From Tragulus kanchil (lineage: Eukaryota > Chordata > Mammalia > Artiodactyla > Tragulidae), in NCBI GenBank assembly GCA_022376925.1, contig JAIOJX010000003.1:34897874-34961873 (forward strand): a stretch of 64,000 bases of DNA. The letters run 5' to 3'. Of the stretch, positions 45,319-55,122 are shown piece after piece (within the stretch, counting starts at the first letter, position 1; each line of letters opens with the position of its first letter). Made by a program: the position numbers and the translations under genes. The notes under the pieces were generated by a model that was given only the letters and a program-made list of their open reading frames with translations, had not been told where the DNA came from and did no database searches.

Positions 45319-45521
45319 TAGGGGATCTTCCCAAGCCAGGGATCAAACCCAGGTTTCCCACATTGCAGATGGATTCTTTATCGACTGCGTCACTAGGGAA
45401 GCCCAAGAATACTGAAGTGGGTAGCCTATTCCTTCTCCAGGGAATTCTCCCGACCCAAGAATTGAACCAGGGTCTCCTGCATTGCAGGCAGATTACTTAT
45501 CAGCTGAGCTACCAGGAAGCC
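45319..45521 (-). mobile_element. Bov-tA compound SINE, duplicated copy
   Basis: Counterpart of 44143-44345 in unit 2 of pair 15. Confidence 0.82.
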
Positions 45522-45595
45522 CAATATTTCATAGTGATTCAAGGTTATCTTTATAAACAGGATGCTTTAAATCCACATAACACTTATAGTTCATA

Positions 45596-45776
45596 GATTA
45601 TCTTCACACAGCTTCTCATTAGCACTTCACCACAGCTTTATGCCATAAGTAGGGTAGCTGTGGATATTCCTATTTTACAGAAAAGGAAACTGAGGTTCAG
45701 AGTGGCTAAGCAACTTTCTCCCAAATCTCTCACAAGTGCTAGAACAGGAAAGCAAAGTCTTCTAGCTTCCAGACGG
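45596..45776 (-). mobile_element. MIR SINE, duplicated copy
   Basis: Counterpart of 44420-44600 in unit 2 of pair 15. Confidence 0.65.
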
Positions 45777-46034
45777 TGTCTCCTTCCCATAAACAACCTT
45801 GCCCCCCTGGACTAGTGATTACACAGCGGTGTTTACAAAGATAATGAAGTGGTAACATGCACCATTTTTCCTTTCTCTAAAAACCCTCAGACTCCCAAGG
45901 TTTTATGTTCTTGCATTTGCTTTTTATAGTTTTTATTGCACAGCTCCTGGCATCTAATAAGCATTTAGCCATTGTTCCTGGGAACCTGTTATCTGTTGGC
46001 TGTAGCATACCTGGCACTAGAGACTTATCTTCTT

Positions 46035-46125
46035 ATTAATATTCATTCATTCATTCCATAAATACTTCCTGAGAATGTACTATGTGCCAGGGAGCAGGAG
46101 TAGATGTGGGGATAAATGCTGAGCC
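46035..46125 (-). mobile_element. L2-like LINE 3' fragment
   Basis: 'attcattcattcattcc', 'aaatacttcctgag' and 'actatgtgccaggg' follow the order of the mammalian L2 3' end read in reverse. Short and diverged. Confidence 0.5.
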
Positions 46126-46237
46126 CTCCCCCAAAACTGAACGTTTAGGAGCACCCATCAATCACATTGTCATTCCATTCCAGACTTTGCCTTTAAATGA
46201 AGCTACTTTGAAGAAGATGCCAGTGATGCCACCTCTT

Positions 46238-46775
46238 CATTTGCTAGGGCTGCCGTAACAAATACCACCAGACCAGGTGGTTTAAACACAGAAACTTATT
46301 TCCTCGTGGTTCTAGAGGCTAAGAGTCCAGGGTGGGCAGCGCAGTTTCTTTGGAGATCTGTCTCATGGGCTTGAACATACTGCCTTCTTACTGCTTTATC
46401 ACAAAGCTGCCTTCTTGGCACCAGAGACCCCTCAGTGTTTCTCCGTGTGTCCGTATTTCTTCTTTCATAAGGACACCAGTCATACTGAATGAGGTCACTC
46501 TTTGTGAACCTAAGGACTTGTAACCCACTGGGCTTCTTGGTCCATGGAATCCTCTGGCAAGAATATGGGAGTGTTTGCCAGGGATTCTCTGACCCAGGTC
46601 TCCTGCATTACAGGCAAATTCTTTACCATCTGAGGAAGCCTCCATATGACCTCGTACTACTTTCATTACCTCTGTGTCGTCCCTGTCTGCAAATACAATC
46701 ACATTCAGAAGTACTGGGAGTTAGGGCTTCAACAAATGAATTATGGGGGAGTGGGGACACAGTTCAGCCCCTAAC
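46238..46775 (-). mobile_element. ERVL-MaLR (MLT1/MST-like) LTR interrupted by a SINE
   Basis: Reverse complement of a MaLR LTR: 'gctagggctgccgtaacaaa', 'ggtggtttaaacacagaaac', 'ggttctagaggctaagagtc' and, after the SINE, 'cttcaacaaatgaatta' and 'cagcccctaaca'. A Bov-tA at 46490-46641 sits inside it. No viral genes are present. Copy at 47383-47920. Confidence 0.75.
46490..46641 (-). mobile_element. Bov-tA SINE nested in an LTR
   Basis: Reverse-complement Bov-tA, internally shortened: 'gtcactctttgtgaacc', 'ccatggaatcctctggcaag' and 'ggtctcctgcattacaggc'. Its insertion in the older LTR gives a relative age order. Copy at 47635-47786. Confidence 0.8.
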
Positions 46776-46799
46776 ACTATACTAATTATTTTCCATGGA

Positions 46800-46990
46800 G
46801 GACCTACCATGTGCCCACACTTTCTAGGCACTTCTATTCACACAGATTCTAACAGTACCACTGTAAGTTTAACTACAGTTGAAGACATGATCAAGGCAGC
46901 AGAGTAACTTATGTGAAATACAACTCATACATGACAGGGCCTGGATGTGAACCTTGTCGTTCTGACTTGCCTTTCTCTGATGCGTTTTTG
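46800..46990 (-). mobile_element. Possible MIR fragment
   Basis: 'ctaccatgtgcccacac', 'ggcagcagagtaactta' and 'gggcctggatgtgaacc' roughly follow a reverse-complement MIR. Highly diverged. Copy at 47945-48135. Confidence 0.4.
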
Positions 46991-47382
46991 ATGGTGTAGC
47001 ATTCTTCTCTTATCTTGGGTCTTACTTTTCTGAATAACTGAGTCCTTGGTAAGCATTATGCAATAGGACAGCAGGATTGTCAATCTCACTTTAAAGAAGA
47101 TTCTGGCAGAATTCTTTTTTCCCCATCCAGGAAGTATTTCTTGTGCACATGTTACATGCCCTAAACTGTATGTGGTCTTGAAGGCAACATAGCTGCCAAT
47201 TTGCTTATTTTCTGCACTAAGTATTGCTGAATTGATTGGCCATGTGGCTGTAGTTTAATTTTAAACAGTCCCTCCCCAAAACTGAACGTTTAGGAGCACC
47301 CATCAATCACATTGTCATTCCATTCCAGACTTTGCCTTTAAATGAAGCTACTTTGAAGAAGATGCCAGTGATGCCACCTCTT

Positions 47383-47920
47383 CATTTGCTAGGGCTGCCG
47401 TAACAAATACCACCAGACCAGGTGGTTTAAACACAGAAACTTATTTCCTCGTGGTTCTAGAGGCTAAGAGTCCAGGGTGGGCAGCGCAGTTTCTTTGGAG
47501 ATCTGTCTCATGGGCTTGAACATACTGCCTTCTTACTGCTTTATCACAAAGCTGCCTTCTTGGCACCAGAGACCCCTCAGTGTTTCTCCGTGTGTCCGTA
47601 TTTCTTCTTTCATAAGGACACCAGTCATACTGAATGAGGTCACTCTTTGTGAACCTAAGGACTTGTAACCCACTGGGCTTCTTGGTCCATGGAATCCTCT
47701 GGCAAGAATATGGGAGTGTTTGCCAGGGATTCTCTGACCCAGGTCTCCTGCATTACAGGCAAATTCTTTACCATCTGAGGAAGCCTCCATATGACCTCGT
47801 ACTACTTTCATTACCTCTGTGTCGTCCCTGTCTGCAAATACAATCACATTCAGAAGTACTGGGAGTTAGGGCTTCAACAAATGAATTATGGGGGAGTGGG
47901 GACACAGTTCAGCCCCTAAC
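47383..47920 (-). mobile_element. ERVL-MaLR LTR interrupted by a SINE, duplicated copy
   Basis: Counterpart of 46238-46775 in unit 2 of pair 16. The nested Bov-tA lies at 47635-47786. Confidence 0.75.
47635..47786 (-). mobile_element. Bov-tA SINE nested in an LTR, duplicated copy
   Basis: Counterpart of 46490-46641. Confidence 0.8.
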
Positions 47921-48540
47921 ACTATACTAATTATTTTCCATGGAGGACCTACCATGTGCCCACACTTTCTAGGCACTTCTATTCACACAGATTCTAACAG
48001 TACCACTGTAAGTTTAACTACAGTTGAAGACATGATCAAGGCAGCAGAGTAACTTATGTGAAATACAACTCATACATGACAGGGCCTGGATGTGAACCTT
48101 GTCGTTCTGACTTGCCTTTCTCTGATGCGTTTTTGATGGTGTAGCATTCTTCTCTTATCTTGGGTCTTACTTTTCTGAATAACTGAGTCCTTGGTAAGCA
48201 TTATGCAATAGGACAGCAGGATTGTCAATCTCACTTTAAAGAAGATTCTGGCAGAATTCTTTTTTCCCCATCCAGGAAGTATTTCTTGTGCACATGTTAC
48301 ATGCCCTAAACTGTATGTGGTCTTGAAGGCAACATAGCTGCCAATTTGCTTATTTTCTGCACTAAGTATTGCTGAATTGATTGGCCATGTGGCTGTAGTT
48401 TATGGTGATGATTGAAACAGTTCTTTAAAATCCAAATTCTTATTCACATCCCTGTGGTCCAGGAGAAGTAAAGCAAAGTGTGGAAAGAATTAATAAATAT
48501 TTGTGGACTGAATTATGATTATGTTAAACAGAGTTTCCAA

Positions 48541-48870
48541 CTTGCTTTAGTAGTGTAAAGAATCTGTCTGCAATGCAGGAGACCCTGGTTCAATTCCTGG
48601 GTCAGGAAGATTCCCTGGAGAAGGGAGAGGCTACCACTCCAGTATTCTTGGGCTTCCCCGGTGGCTTATATGGTTAAGAATTCACCTGCAATGTGGGAGA
48701 CCTGGGTTTGATCCCTGGGTTGGGAAGATCCCCTAGAGGAGGGCATGGTGGCCCACTATTGTATTCTTGCCTGGAGAATTCCCACAAACAGAGAAATCTG
48801 GCAGGCTACAGCCCACGGGGTCACAAAGAGTTGGACTCGACTGAGCGACTCAACACAGCACAACACGACA
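48541..48870 (+). mobile_element. Bov-tA SINE, compound with two heads
   Basis: A first head-to-middle part (48541-48649) ends at 'ctccagtattcttg' and is followed at once by a second complete element starting 'gggcttccccggtggc' at 48650. The latter runs through 'gggtcacaaagagttgg' to a CA/GACA-rich end. This is a dimer-like Bov-tA arrangement. Confidence 0.85.
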
Positions 48871-49154
48871 CATACTCTTGCTATACTTTCTGTGATATGT
48901 TTATGGACTTGTTGTCTTAGAATCTCAATATGCATTACAATGGTCACTAGAAATGTGATTTTAAAGCCAAAAAAGACGGAGATTGCACTGGACTGCAAAA
49001 AAAAGAAAAATGCATTGAATCAAATTAGTAAATATTATTTGAGTGCATCCTGGGTATCATGAATGAGATCAGGCGATGGTGATACTAAGAGGGAGAAGTT
49101 ATACCCCCTGGCCTTGCCTAGGTTGAGTCTCATCATCTTTTCACCAGATGGTGA
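48871..49154. other. Unique non-coding stretch
   Basis: Nothing recognised between the Bov-tA and the L1 end. Confidence 0.4.
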
Positions 49155-49165
49155 CATTAGTCTCT

Positions 49166-49391
49166 CTCTTTTTAAACTTTTTATTTTATATTGGACTGTA
49201 GCTGATTAACAATGCTGTGATAGTTTCAGATGAACAGCAAAGGGACTCAGTCATACATACATATGTATCCATTCTCCCCCAAGCTCCCCTGCCCGCCAGG
49301 CTGCCGCATAACACTGAGCAGAGTTCCCTGCACTATACAGTAGATCCTTGTTGATTATTCATTCTAAATATAGCAGTGCATACACATGTGG
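49166..49391 (-). mobile_element. L1 3' end with target-site duplication
   Basis: Reverse complement of a cetartiodactyl L1 tail: a T-rich start, 'gattaacaatgctgtgatag', 'acagcaaagggactcagtca', 'gagcagagttccctgc' and 'tagatccttgttgattattc'. The 11 bp 'cattagtctct' flanks it at 49155-49165 and 49392-49402, so this is a 5'-truncated retrotransposition event. Confidence 0.82.
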
Positions 49392-49402
49392 CATTAGTCT
49401 CT

Positions 49403-49804
49403 TTGCTAGACTCTCCCTCTTCCCTCCTTAGCCCTCTTAAAGTCACACATCATACTGCAGCACCGCAGTCTAGCCAAAATAGAATCCAAAGGGCAGATGC
49501 TTTAGCATCATAGTTGAAACTATCAAGACACTGCCTCCCTCTCTCTGCGTCCTTTCTTTGTTCAACTTGACATTTATGCAGAATGTGTTTCTTGTTTCTT
49601 TTTTGTAACACTAGACCTCATCTTCATGATCAGATGTCACAGAATCATTCATAAATTTCTCTCAATATAACAGTGCTCTCCAGACCTGCTTCCATTTTTA
49701 TGATTTGGTTTGCTTTCTCTAATATTGGTAGAGATCAGGAAAACTATTCAGTTGAGAAAATAGTCAATTATTTGGATTCAGATGTTAGTACTTAATATGA
49801 GAGG
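49403..49804. other. Unique non-coding stretch
   Basis: No gene or recognisable repeat is seen. Confidence 0.4.
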
Positions 49805-50000
49805 TTGAGATACGATGGCCTGAATTACAACTTTGCCACACACTGTGTAAGTGTGAGTGTATCACCTAACTGCTCTGAATCTCCTTTTATTTATTGTTAA
49901 AATGGGGCTGAAAATGGTACCAACCAATAGAGTTCCCATAAAATTTAAATGGGTTAATGTAATTGGAGGTCTTAACTGGGTGCTGTGAATAGAGGGCAGT
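49805..50000 (+). mobile_element. MIR SINE
   Basis: MIR-like order: 'ggcctgaattacaactttgc', 'tatcacctaactgctctgaa', 'aaaatggggctgaaaatggt' and 'gggtgctgtgaatag'. The part from 49862 recurs from 50949. Confidence 0.6.
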
Positions 50001-52020
50001 CTTTGCTGTCATCCTGCCCCATGACAGTTACAGTAGCATTGAACCAGGTTTAATTTAGCTGGTTCTGGTTCTTTCTTGGGTCACTGGTGACTGAGATCCT
50101 GCTAAAGGCTGCAGACTTGCTAGTGTTCCTTTCTTCCAGACCAGACCCATGGAAGCTTCTCCTCCTGCATCTTGCTCTTCCTCTAGAAAAGGCATGTTCA
50201 CCCAAGCAACCTAAACCATTGATTTAAACCATTGTAATAGTTCAGAAACTTGGCAAATATGTGATTTTCCTGATGGCAAATGGTAAAACTAGGAAATTAC
50301 TGGCATTCCTCTCCTAATAATTTAATCTCACACTATTATTGTAATTGAAAAATGGAGAAAAGTTTTGATGATATCTTCCTATGATGAATTCTATAGAGTC
50401 TAAAGACTATTTTTACTTTCTCAGTATTCTTCAGATTAAATTATCTAATTTCTCAGCAATCCTATTTTTATTTCCCAGCTTGCGCTGCCCCACCCTCCCT
50501 CAAGTTCCCTCTCCAATGAAAGAGACTTGAACGGTTGATCTCGGGAGTCATAGAGAGTCCTATCTGTGGTAAGAGAGAATCTCTTGCCATATCTATAAAC
50601 TTACTGCTTTAAGTGAGGCTGAATCTAAAATAGACTATGAGTGAGGAAAAAAAAAAAGTCAAAGGAGTTGAACATGCAACCTACAGCACAGCTACCATCT
50701 TTCCTTGAACTGTTTTATTGGCACCACATTCTTCCACATAGGGACACAGAGAAGAGGGGCAGCCACAATGCTTGACTGGCTTTGTTAGCAGAAATACTCT
50801 GACACTTTGGTGATCAGAGAGGCAAAATCTATCTTTTGCTTTCTGATCACATTCTATAGTATTACTGGGATCAGATTTTGACCCATTTGGATTTTACTTA
50901 TATGACCCAGTTTCCTGCCATAGGTGAGGAGTGGAAAAAAACAAAATGTCACCTAACTGCTCTGAATCTCCTTTTATTTATTGTTAAAATGGGGCTGAAA
51001 ATGGTACCAACCAATAGAGTTCCCATAAAATTTAAATGGGTTAATGTAATTGGAGGTCTTAACTGGGTGCTGTGAATAGAGGGCAGTCTTTGCTGTCATC
51101 CTGCCCCATGACAGTTACAGTAGCATTGAACCAGGTTTAATTTAGCTGGTTCTGGTTCTTTCTTGGGTCACTGGTGACTGAGATCCTGCTAAAGGCTGCA
51201 GACTTGCTAGTGTTCCTTTCTTCCAGACCAGACCCATGGAAGCTTCTCCTCCTGCATCTTGCTCTTCCTCTAGAAAAGGCATGTTCACCCAAGCAACCTA
51301 AACCATTGATTTAAACCATTGTAATAGTTCAGAAACTTGGCAAATATGTGATTTTCCTGATGGCAAATGGTAAAACTAGGAAATTACTGGCATTCCTCTC
51401 CTAATAATTTAATCTCACACTATTATTGTAATTGAAAAATGGAGAAAAGTTTTGATGATATCTTCCTATGATGAATTCTATAGAGTCTAAAGACTATTTT
51501 TACTTTCTCAGTATTCTTCAGATTAAATTATCTAATTTCTCAGCAATCCTATTTTTATTTCCCAGCTTGCGCTGCCCCACCCTCCCTCAAGTTCCCTCTC
51601 CAATGAAAGAGACTTGAACGGTTGATCTCGGGAGTCATAGAGAGTCCTATCTGTGGTAAGAGAGAATCTCTTGCCATATCTATAAACTTACTGCTTTAAG
51701 TGAGGCTGAATCTAAAATAGACTATGAGTGAGGAAAAAAAAAAAGTCAAAGGAGTTGAACATGCAACCTACAGCACAGCTACCATCTTTCCTTGAACTGT
51801 TTTATTGGCACCACATTCTTCCACATAGGGACACAGAGAAGAGGGGCAGCCACAATGCTTGACTGGCTTTGTTAGCAGAAATACTCTGACACTTTGGTGA
51901 TCAGAGAGGCAAAATCTATCTTTTGCTTTCTGATCACATTCTATAGTATTACTGGGATCAGATTTTGACCCATTTGGATTTTACTTATATGACCCAGTTT
52001 CCTGCCATAGGTGAGGAGTG
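49862..52020 (+). repeat. Direct tandem duplication pair 17
   Basis: Unit 1 is 49862-50933 and unit 2 is 50949-52020, offset exactly 1087, with a 15 bp A-rich filler at 50934-50948. No difference is seen within the units. Unit 2 starts inside a MIR and overlaps unit 1 of pair 18. Confidence 0.95.
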
Positions 52021-52180
52021 ACAATAGAGAAAGCATTAACACACACAATAATGGATTTTGGACTAAAAGGGTGGGTGCGTATTAATTTCCATTTCTTTAT
52101 ATGTGAAGCATGATTAACAAGACTGGGTCCCCCATAGGCTTGTGAGAATTTAACAAAACAATGTCTAAGCATGTGAAGTG

Positions 52181-52266
52181 CATCCATTCAGCCATTTCTC
52201 CACCCATCCATCCATCTATACGTCCATCTCTCTGTCTCACCATCTATCCACTCATCCATCCATTTG
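52181..52266 (+). repeat. (CATC)n microsatellite
   Basis: Imperfect CATC/CATT tetranucleotide array. Copy of the same length at 53285-53370. Confidence 0.8.
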
Positions 52267-52289
52267 TTTAATCAACATTTAATGGGACA

Positions 52290-52405
52290 GAGTTTCCAGA
52301 GGGAGGGGACATATATATATACCTATGGCTTATTCATGTTGATGTTTGACTTAAAGTAACAAAATTATGTAAAGCAGTTATCCTTCAATTCCAAAAAAAA
52401 AATAA
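52290..52405 (+). mobile_element. L1 3' tail (ruminant type)
   Basis: 'ggcttattcatgttgatgtt', 'gtaaagcagttatccttcaa' and a poly(A) tract match the extreme 3' end of ruminant L1. The SINE at 52406 begins directly after its A tail. Copy at 53394-53509. Confidence 0.7.
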
Positions 52406-52690
52406 GGGCTGCCCTGGTGGTCCAGTGGGTAAAGAGTCTTGCCTTGCAGTGCAAAGGGCACCAGTTCGATCCCTGGCCTGGTAAGATCCCACATGCCACA
52501 GAGCCACTGGATCCGTGTGTCCAATTACCAGCCAGTGCTCTGGAGCGCATGTGCCCAGAGCCGGTGCTCTGCAGCGAGAGAGGCCACTGCGATGGGAGGC
52601 CCACACAGGTCAAAAGAACAAAGATGGACGAAAAATAAATAAATAGAAAATCAATTAGAAAAGGCCAAAAATAAATTTAAAAATGCAAAA
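52406..52690 (+). mobile_element. GC-rich CHR-like SINE
   Basis: Same family as 10390-10666. The tRNA-like head has B box 'agttcgatccc', followed by the body 'ctctggagcgcatgtgccc' and an A-rich tail. The insertion seems to have used the A tail of the preceding L1. Copy at 53510-53795. Confidence 0.83.
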
Positions 52691-53284
52691 AAATTATGAC
52701 AGTTTTCTTTTACCTGGCCTTGTATTTCTATAATTAATATCAAAAGTCCAGTCAAAGAAATGAAACTTCTGACTTAGACTAAGGAATAACACCCGGACTG
52801 GAATATTTGTTTCCAGTGTGCCCTGTGCTTTGGGAGCCCTGGGCCCAGTTGAGAAGCTTTCCTACTTTTATTCACAGGAATTGAAAGTTTCCTGTGTTAT
52901 CAAAAAACTTCCCTCCCCACCCCATAACCATCATCCACATGAGGCTTTTTAAACATTTGGGGGGGTGATGCTTTGTTAGCAGAAATACTCTGACACTTTG
53001 GTGATCAGAGAGGCAAAATCTATCTTTTGCTTTCTGATCACATTCTATAGTATTACTGGGATCAGATTTTGACCCATTTGGATTTTACTTATATGACCCA
53101 GTTTCCTGCCATAGGTGAGGAGTGACAATAGAGAAAGCATTAACACACACAATAATGGATTTTGGACTAAAAGGGTGGGTGCGTATTAATTTCCATTTCT
53201 TTATATGTGAAGCATGATTAACAAGACTGGGTCCCCCATAGGCTTGTGAGAATTTAACAAAACAATGTCTAAGCATGTGAAGTG

Positions 53285-53370
53285 CATCCATTCAGCCATT
53301 TCTCCACCCATCCATCCATCTATACGTCCATCTCTCTGTCTCACCATCTATCCACTCATCCATCCATTTG
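53285..53370 (+). repeat. (CATC)n microsatellite, second copy
   Basis: Counterpart of 52181-52266 with no visible length change. Confidence 0.8.
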
Positions 53371-53393
53371 TTTAATCAACATTTAATGGGACA

Positions 53394-53509
53394 GAGTTTC
53401 CAGAGGGAGGGGACATATATATATACCTATGGCTTATTCATGTTGATGTTTGACTTAAAGTAACAAAATTATGTAAAGCAGTTATCCTTCAATTCCAAAA
53501 AAAAAATAA
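53394..53509 (+). mobile_element. L1 3' tail, duplicated copy
   Basis: Counterpart of 52290-52405 in unit 2 of pair 18. Confidence 0.7.
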
Positions 53510-53795
53510 GGGCTGCCCTGGTGGTCCAGTGGGTAAAGAGTCTTGCCTTGCAGTGCAAAGGGCACCAGTTCGATCCCTGGCCTGGTAAGATCCCACATGC
53601 CACAGAGCCACTGGATCCGTGTGTCCAATTACCAGCCAGTGCTCTGGAGCGCATGTGCCCAGAGCCGGTGCTCTGCAGCGAGAGAGGCCACTGCGATGGG
53701 AGGCCCACACAGGTCAAAAGAACAAAGATGGACGAAAAATAAATAAATAGAAAATCAATTAGAAAAGGCCAAAAATAAATTTAAAAATGCAAAAA
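53510..53795 (+). mobile_element. GC-rich CHR-like SINE, duplicated copy
   Basis: Counterpart of 52406-52690 in unit 2 of pair 18. Confidence 0.83.
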
Positions 53796-54054
53796 AATTA
53801 TGACAGTTTTCTTTTACCTGGCCTTGTATTTCTATAATTAATATCAAAAAGTCCAGTCAAAGAAATGAAACTTCTGACTTAGACTAAGGAATAACACCCG
53901 GACTGGAATATTTGCCTTTCCAGTGTGCCCTGTGCTTTGGGAGCCCTGGGCCCAGTTGAGAAGCTTTCCTACTTTTATTCACAGGAATTGAAAGTTTCCT
54001 GTGTTATCAAAAATCTTCCCTCCCCCACCCCATAACCATCATCCACATGAGGCT

Positions 54055-54790
54055 GAAGGATGGAAGTATAATTGGATGGTACATAGCCAGATTTTCTAAT
54101 GTTTACCCAGAGGGGTGAGAGTGGGGAGTGATGCACGTGACCCCTTGGTGAGCTGATAATCCTGGGGGAAATCCGTGCAAAAGCATAAAGCTTTTAGACA
54201 AATCTGGCCTCAGGCAAAACGATGAATCTGACCGAGATTGTCCTCTACCTGCTGGCCTCTGAGCCTGGGATCCGTCCTCCTCCAGCCCTGTCCACTCTCT
54301 TCCCCAGCTCTCACAGAGTTCTGCCTGTTGTCCCTGGTGGTGCTCAGAAGAAGCTGAAAACGCCTCCCCTCTTAGGCAGCGTGCATTTTTCAATAGGCAT
54401 CAAAACTGCAAGTTAAAGGGTGTTTCAGCTCAGAAATGGCTGGCAGGGCAGGGGAGATACTCTGGGTCTGTTTGAAGTCCAGCCTTTGCACACAGAGAGG
54501 ACAGTCACATGGTCAGTGAAGCTAGACAAGGAGGACAAGGAGGACGGCAGACTCTTTGGCCTTACCTCTGCTCCCAGGTCTCCTGTGGCATGGCACCGTT
54601 CAGTCCCCAAATGGTGGTGACCTTGTGGTTCTCTCCTTTTGGGTCTCACCCATCAATTTCCAAGGAGTGAGGGTGGCAACCCTGACCCTCCTGGCCTACA
54701 TGTCTACCTTTTTTTGGGAGCACAGAAGTTAAAGAGCCGACTGACCTCTGCGCATGCTATCTCTGAATGGCTCTTTGTGTAAAACACCCA
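54055..54790. other. Unique, moderately GC-rich non-coding stretch
   Basis: Open frames exist on both strands (for example minus 54393-54103) but none shows a recognisable domain, and no splice-bounded exon can be argued. Confidence 0.4.
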
Positions 54791-54803
54791 CTGAGCTATC
54801 TTT

Positions 54804-55122
54804 ATTTTATTTTTAATTTTATTTATTTATTTTTGGCTGTGTTGGGTCTTTGTTTCCGATGTTTTCTAGTTGCAGCGATTAGTGGCTCATCTCCTAGTTG
54901 CTGTGTGCTGACTTCTCACTGTGGTGGCTTCTCTTGTTGCAGGGCTCAAGGGCATGTGGGCTCAGTAATTGTGGCTCCCAGGCTCTAGAGCACAGGCTCA
55001 AAAGTTGTGGCCTATGAGGTTTGTTGCTCCGTGGTATATGGGATCTTCCATGGTCAGGGATTGAACCGGCATCCCTTGCATTGCAAGGTAGATGCTTTAC
55101 CACTGAGTCACCTGGGAAGCCC
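54804..55122 (-). mobile_element. CHR-1-type SINE
   Basis: Reverse-complement CHR-1: 'ttggctgtgttgggtctttg', 'gtggcttctcttgttgcagg', 'ggctctagagcacaggctc', with the tRNA-like head 'ctgggaagcccc' at the right. A flanking duplication 'ctgagctatcttt' / 'ctgagttatcttt' lies at 54791-54803 and 55123-55135. Confidence 0.87.

Larger units (their letters stand above)
43611..45966 (+). repeat. Direct tandem duplication pair 15
   Basis: Unit 1 is 43611-44790 and unit 2 is 44787-45966, offset exactly 1176, sharing 4 bp 'attt' at the junction. I see no difference between copies. Each holds a Bov-tA compound SINE and a MIR. Confidence 0.96.
46129..48402 (+). repeat. Direct tandem duplication pair 16
   Basis: Unit 1 is 46129-47257 and unit 2 is 47274-48402, offset exactly 1145, with a 16 bp filler at 47258-47273. 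The filler's 'taaacagt' echoes 'gaaacagt' just downstream of unit 2. No other difference is seen. Each unit holds an LTR split by a Bov-tA. Confidence 0.95.
51866..54054 (+). repeat. Direct tandem duplication pair 18
   Basis: Unit 1 is 51866-52946 and unit 2 is 52970-54054, offset 1104-1108, with a 23 bp filler containing a run of seven G. Differences lie near the right end (A/C run lengths and a 'tttgtttcc' versus 'tttgcctttcc' change). Each unit holds a (CATC)n tract, an L1 tail and a SINE. Confidence 0.94.

Noticed and set aside
52439..52642. Open frames inside the GC-rich SINEs (also near 19262, 37680, 60496 and 60786)
   Set aside because: They fall entirely within SINE bodies, occur in every copy on either strand, and are non-coding.
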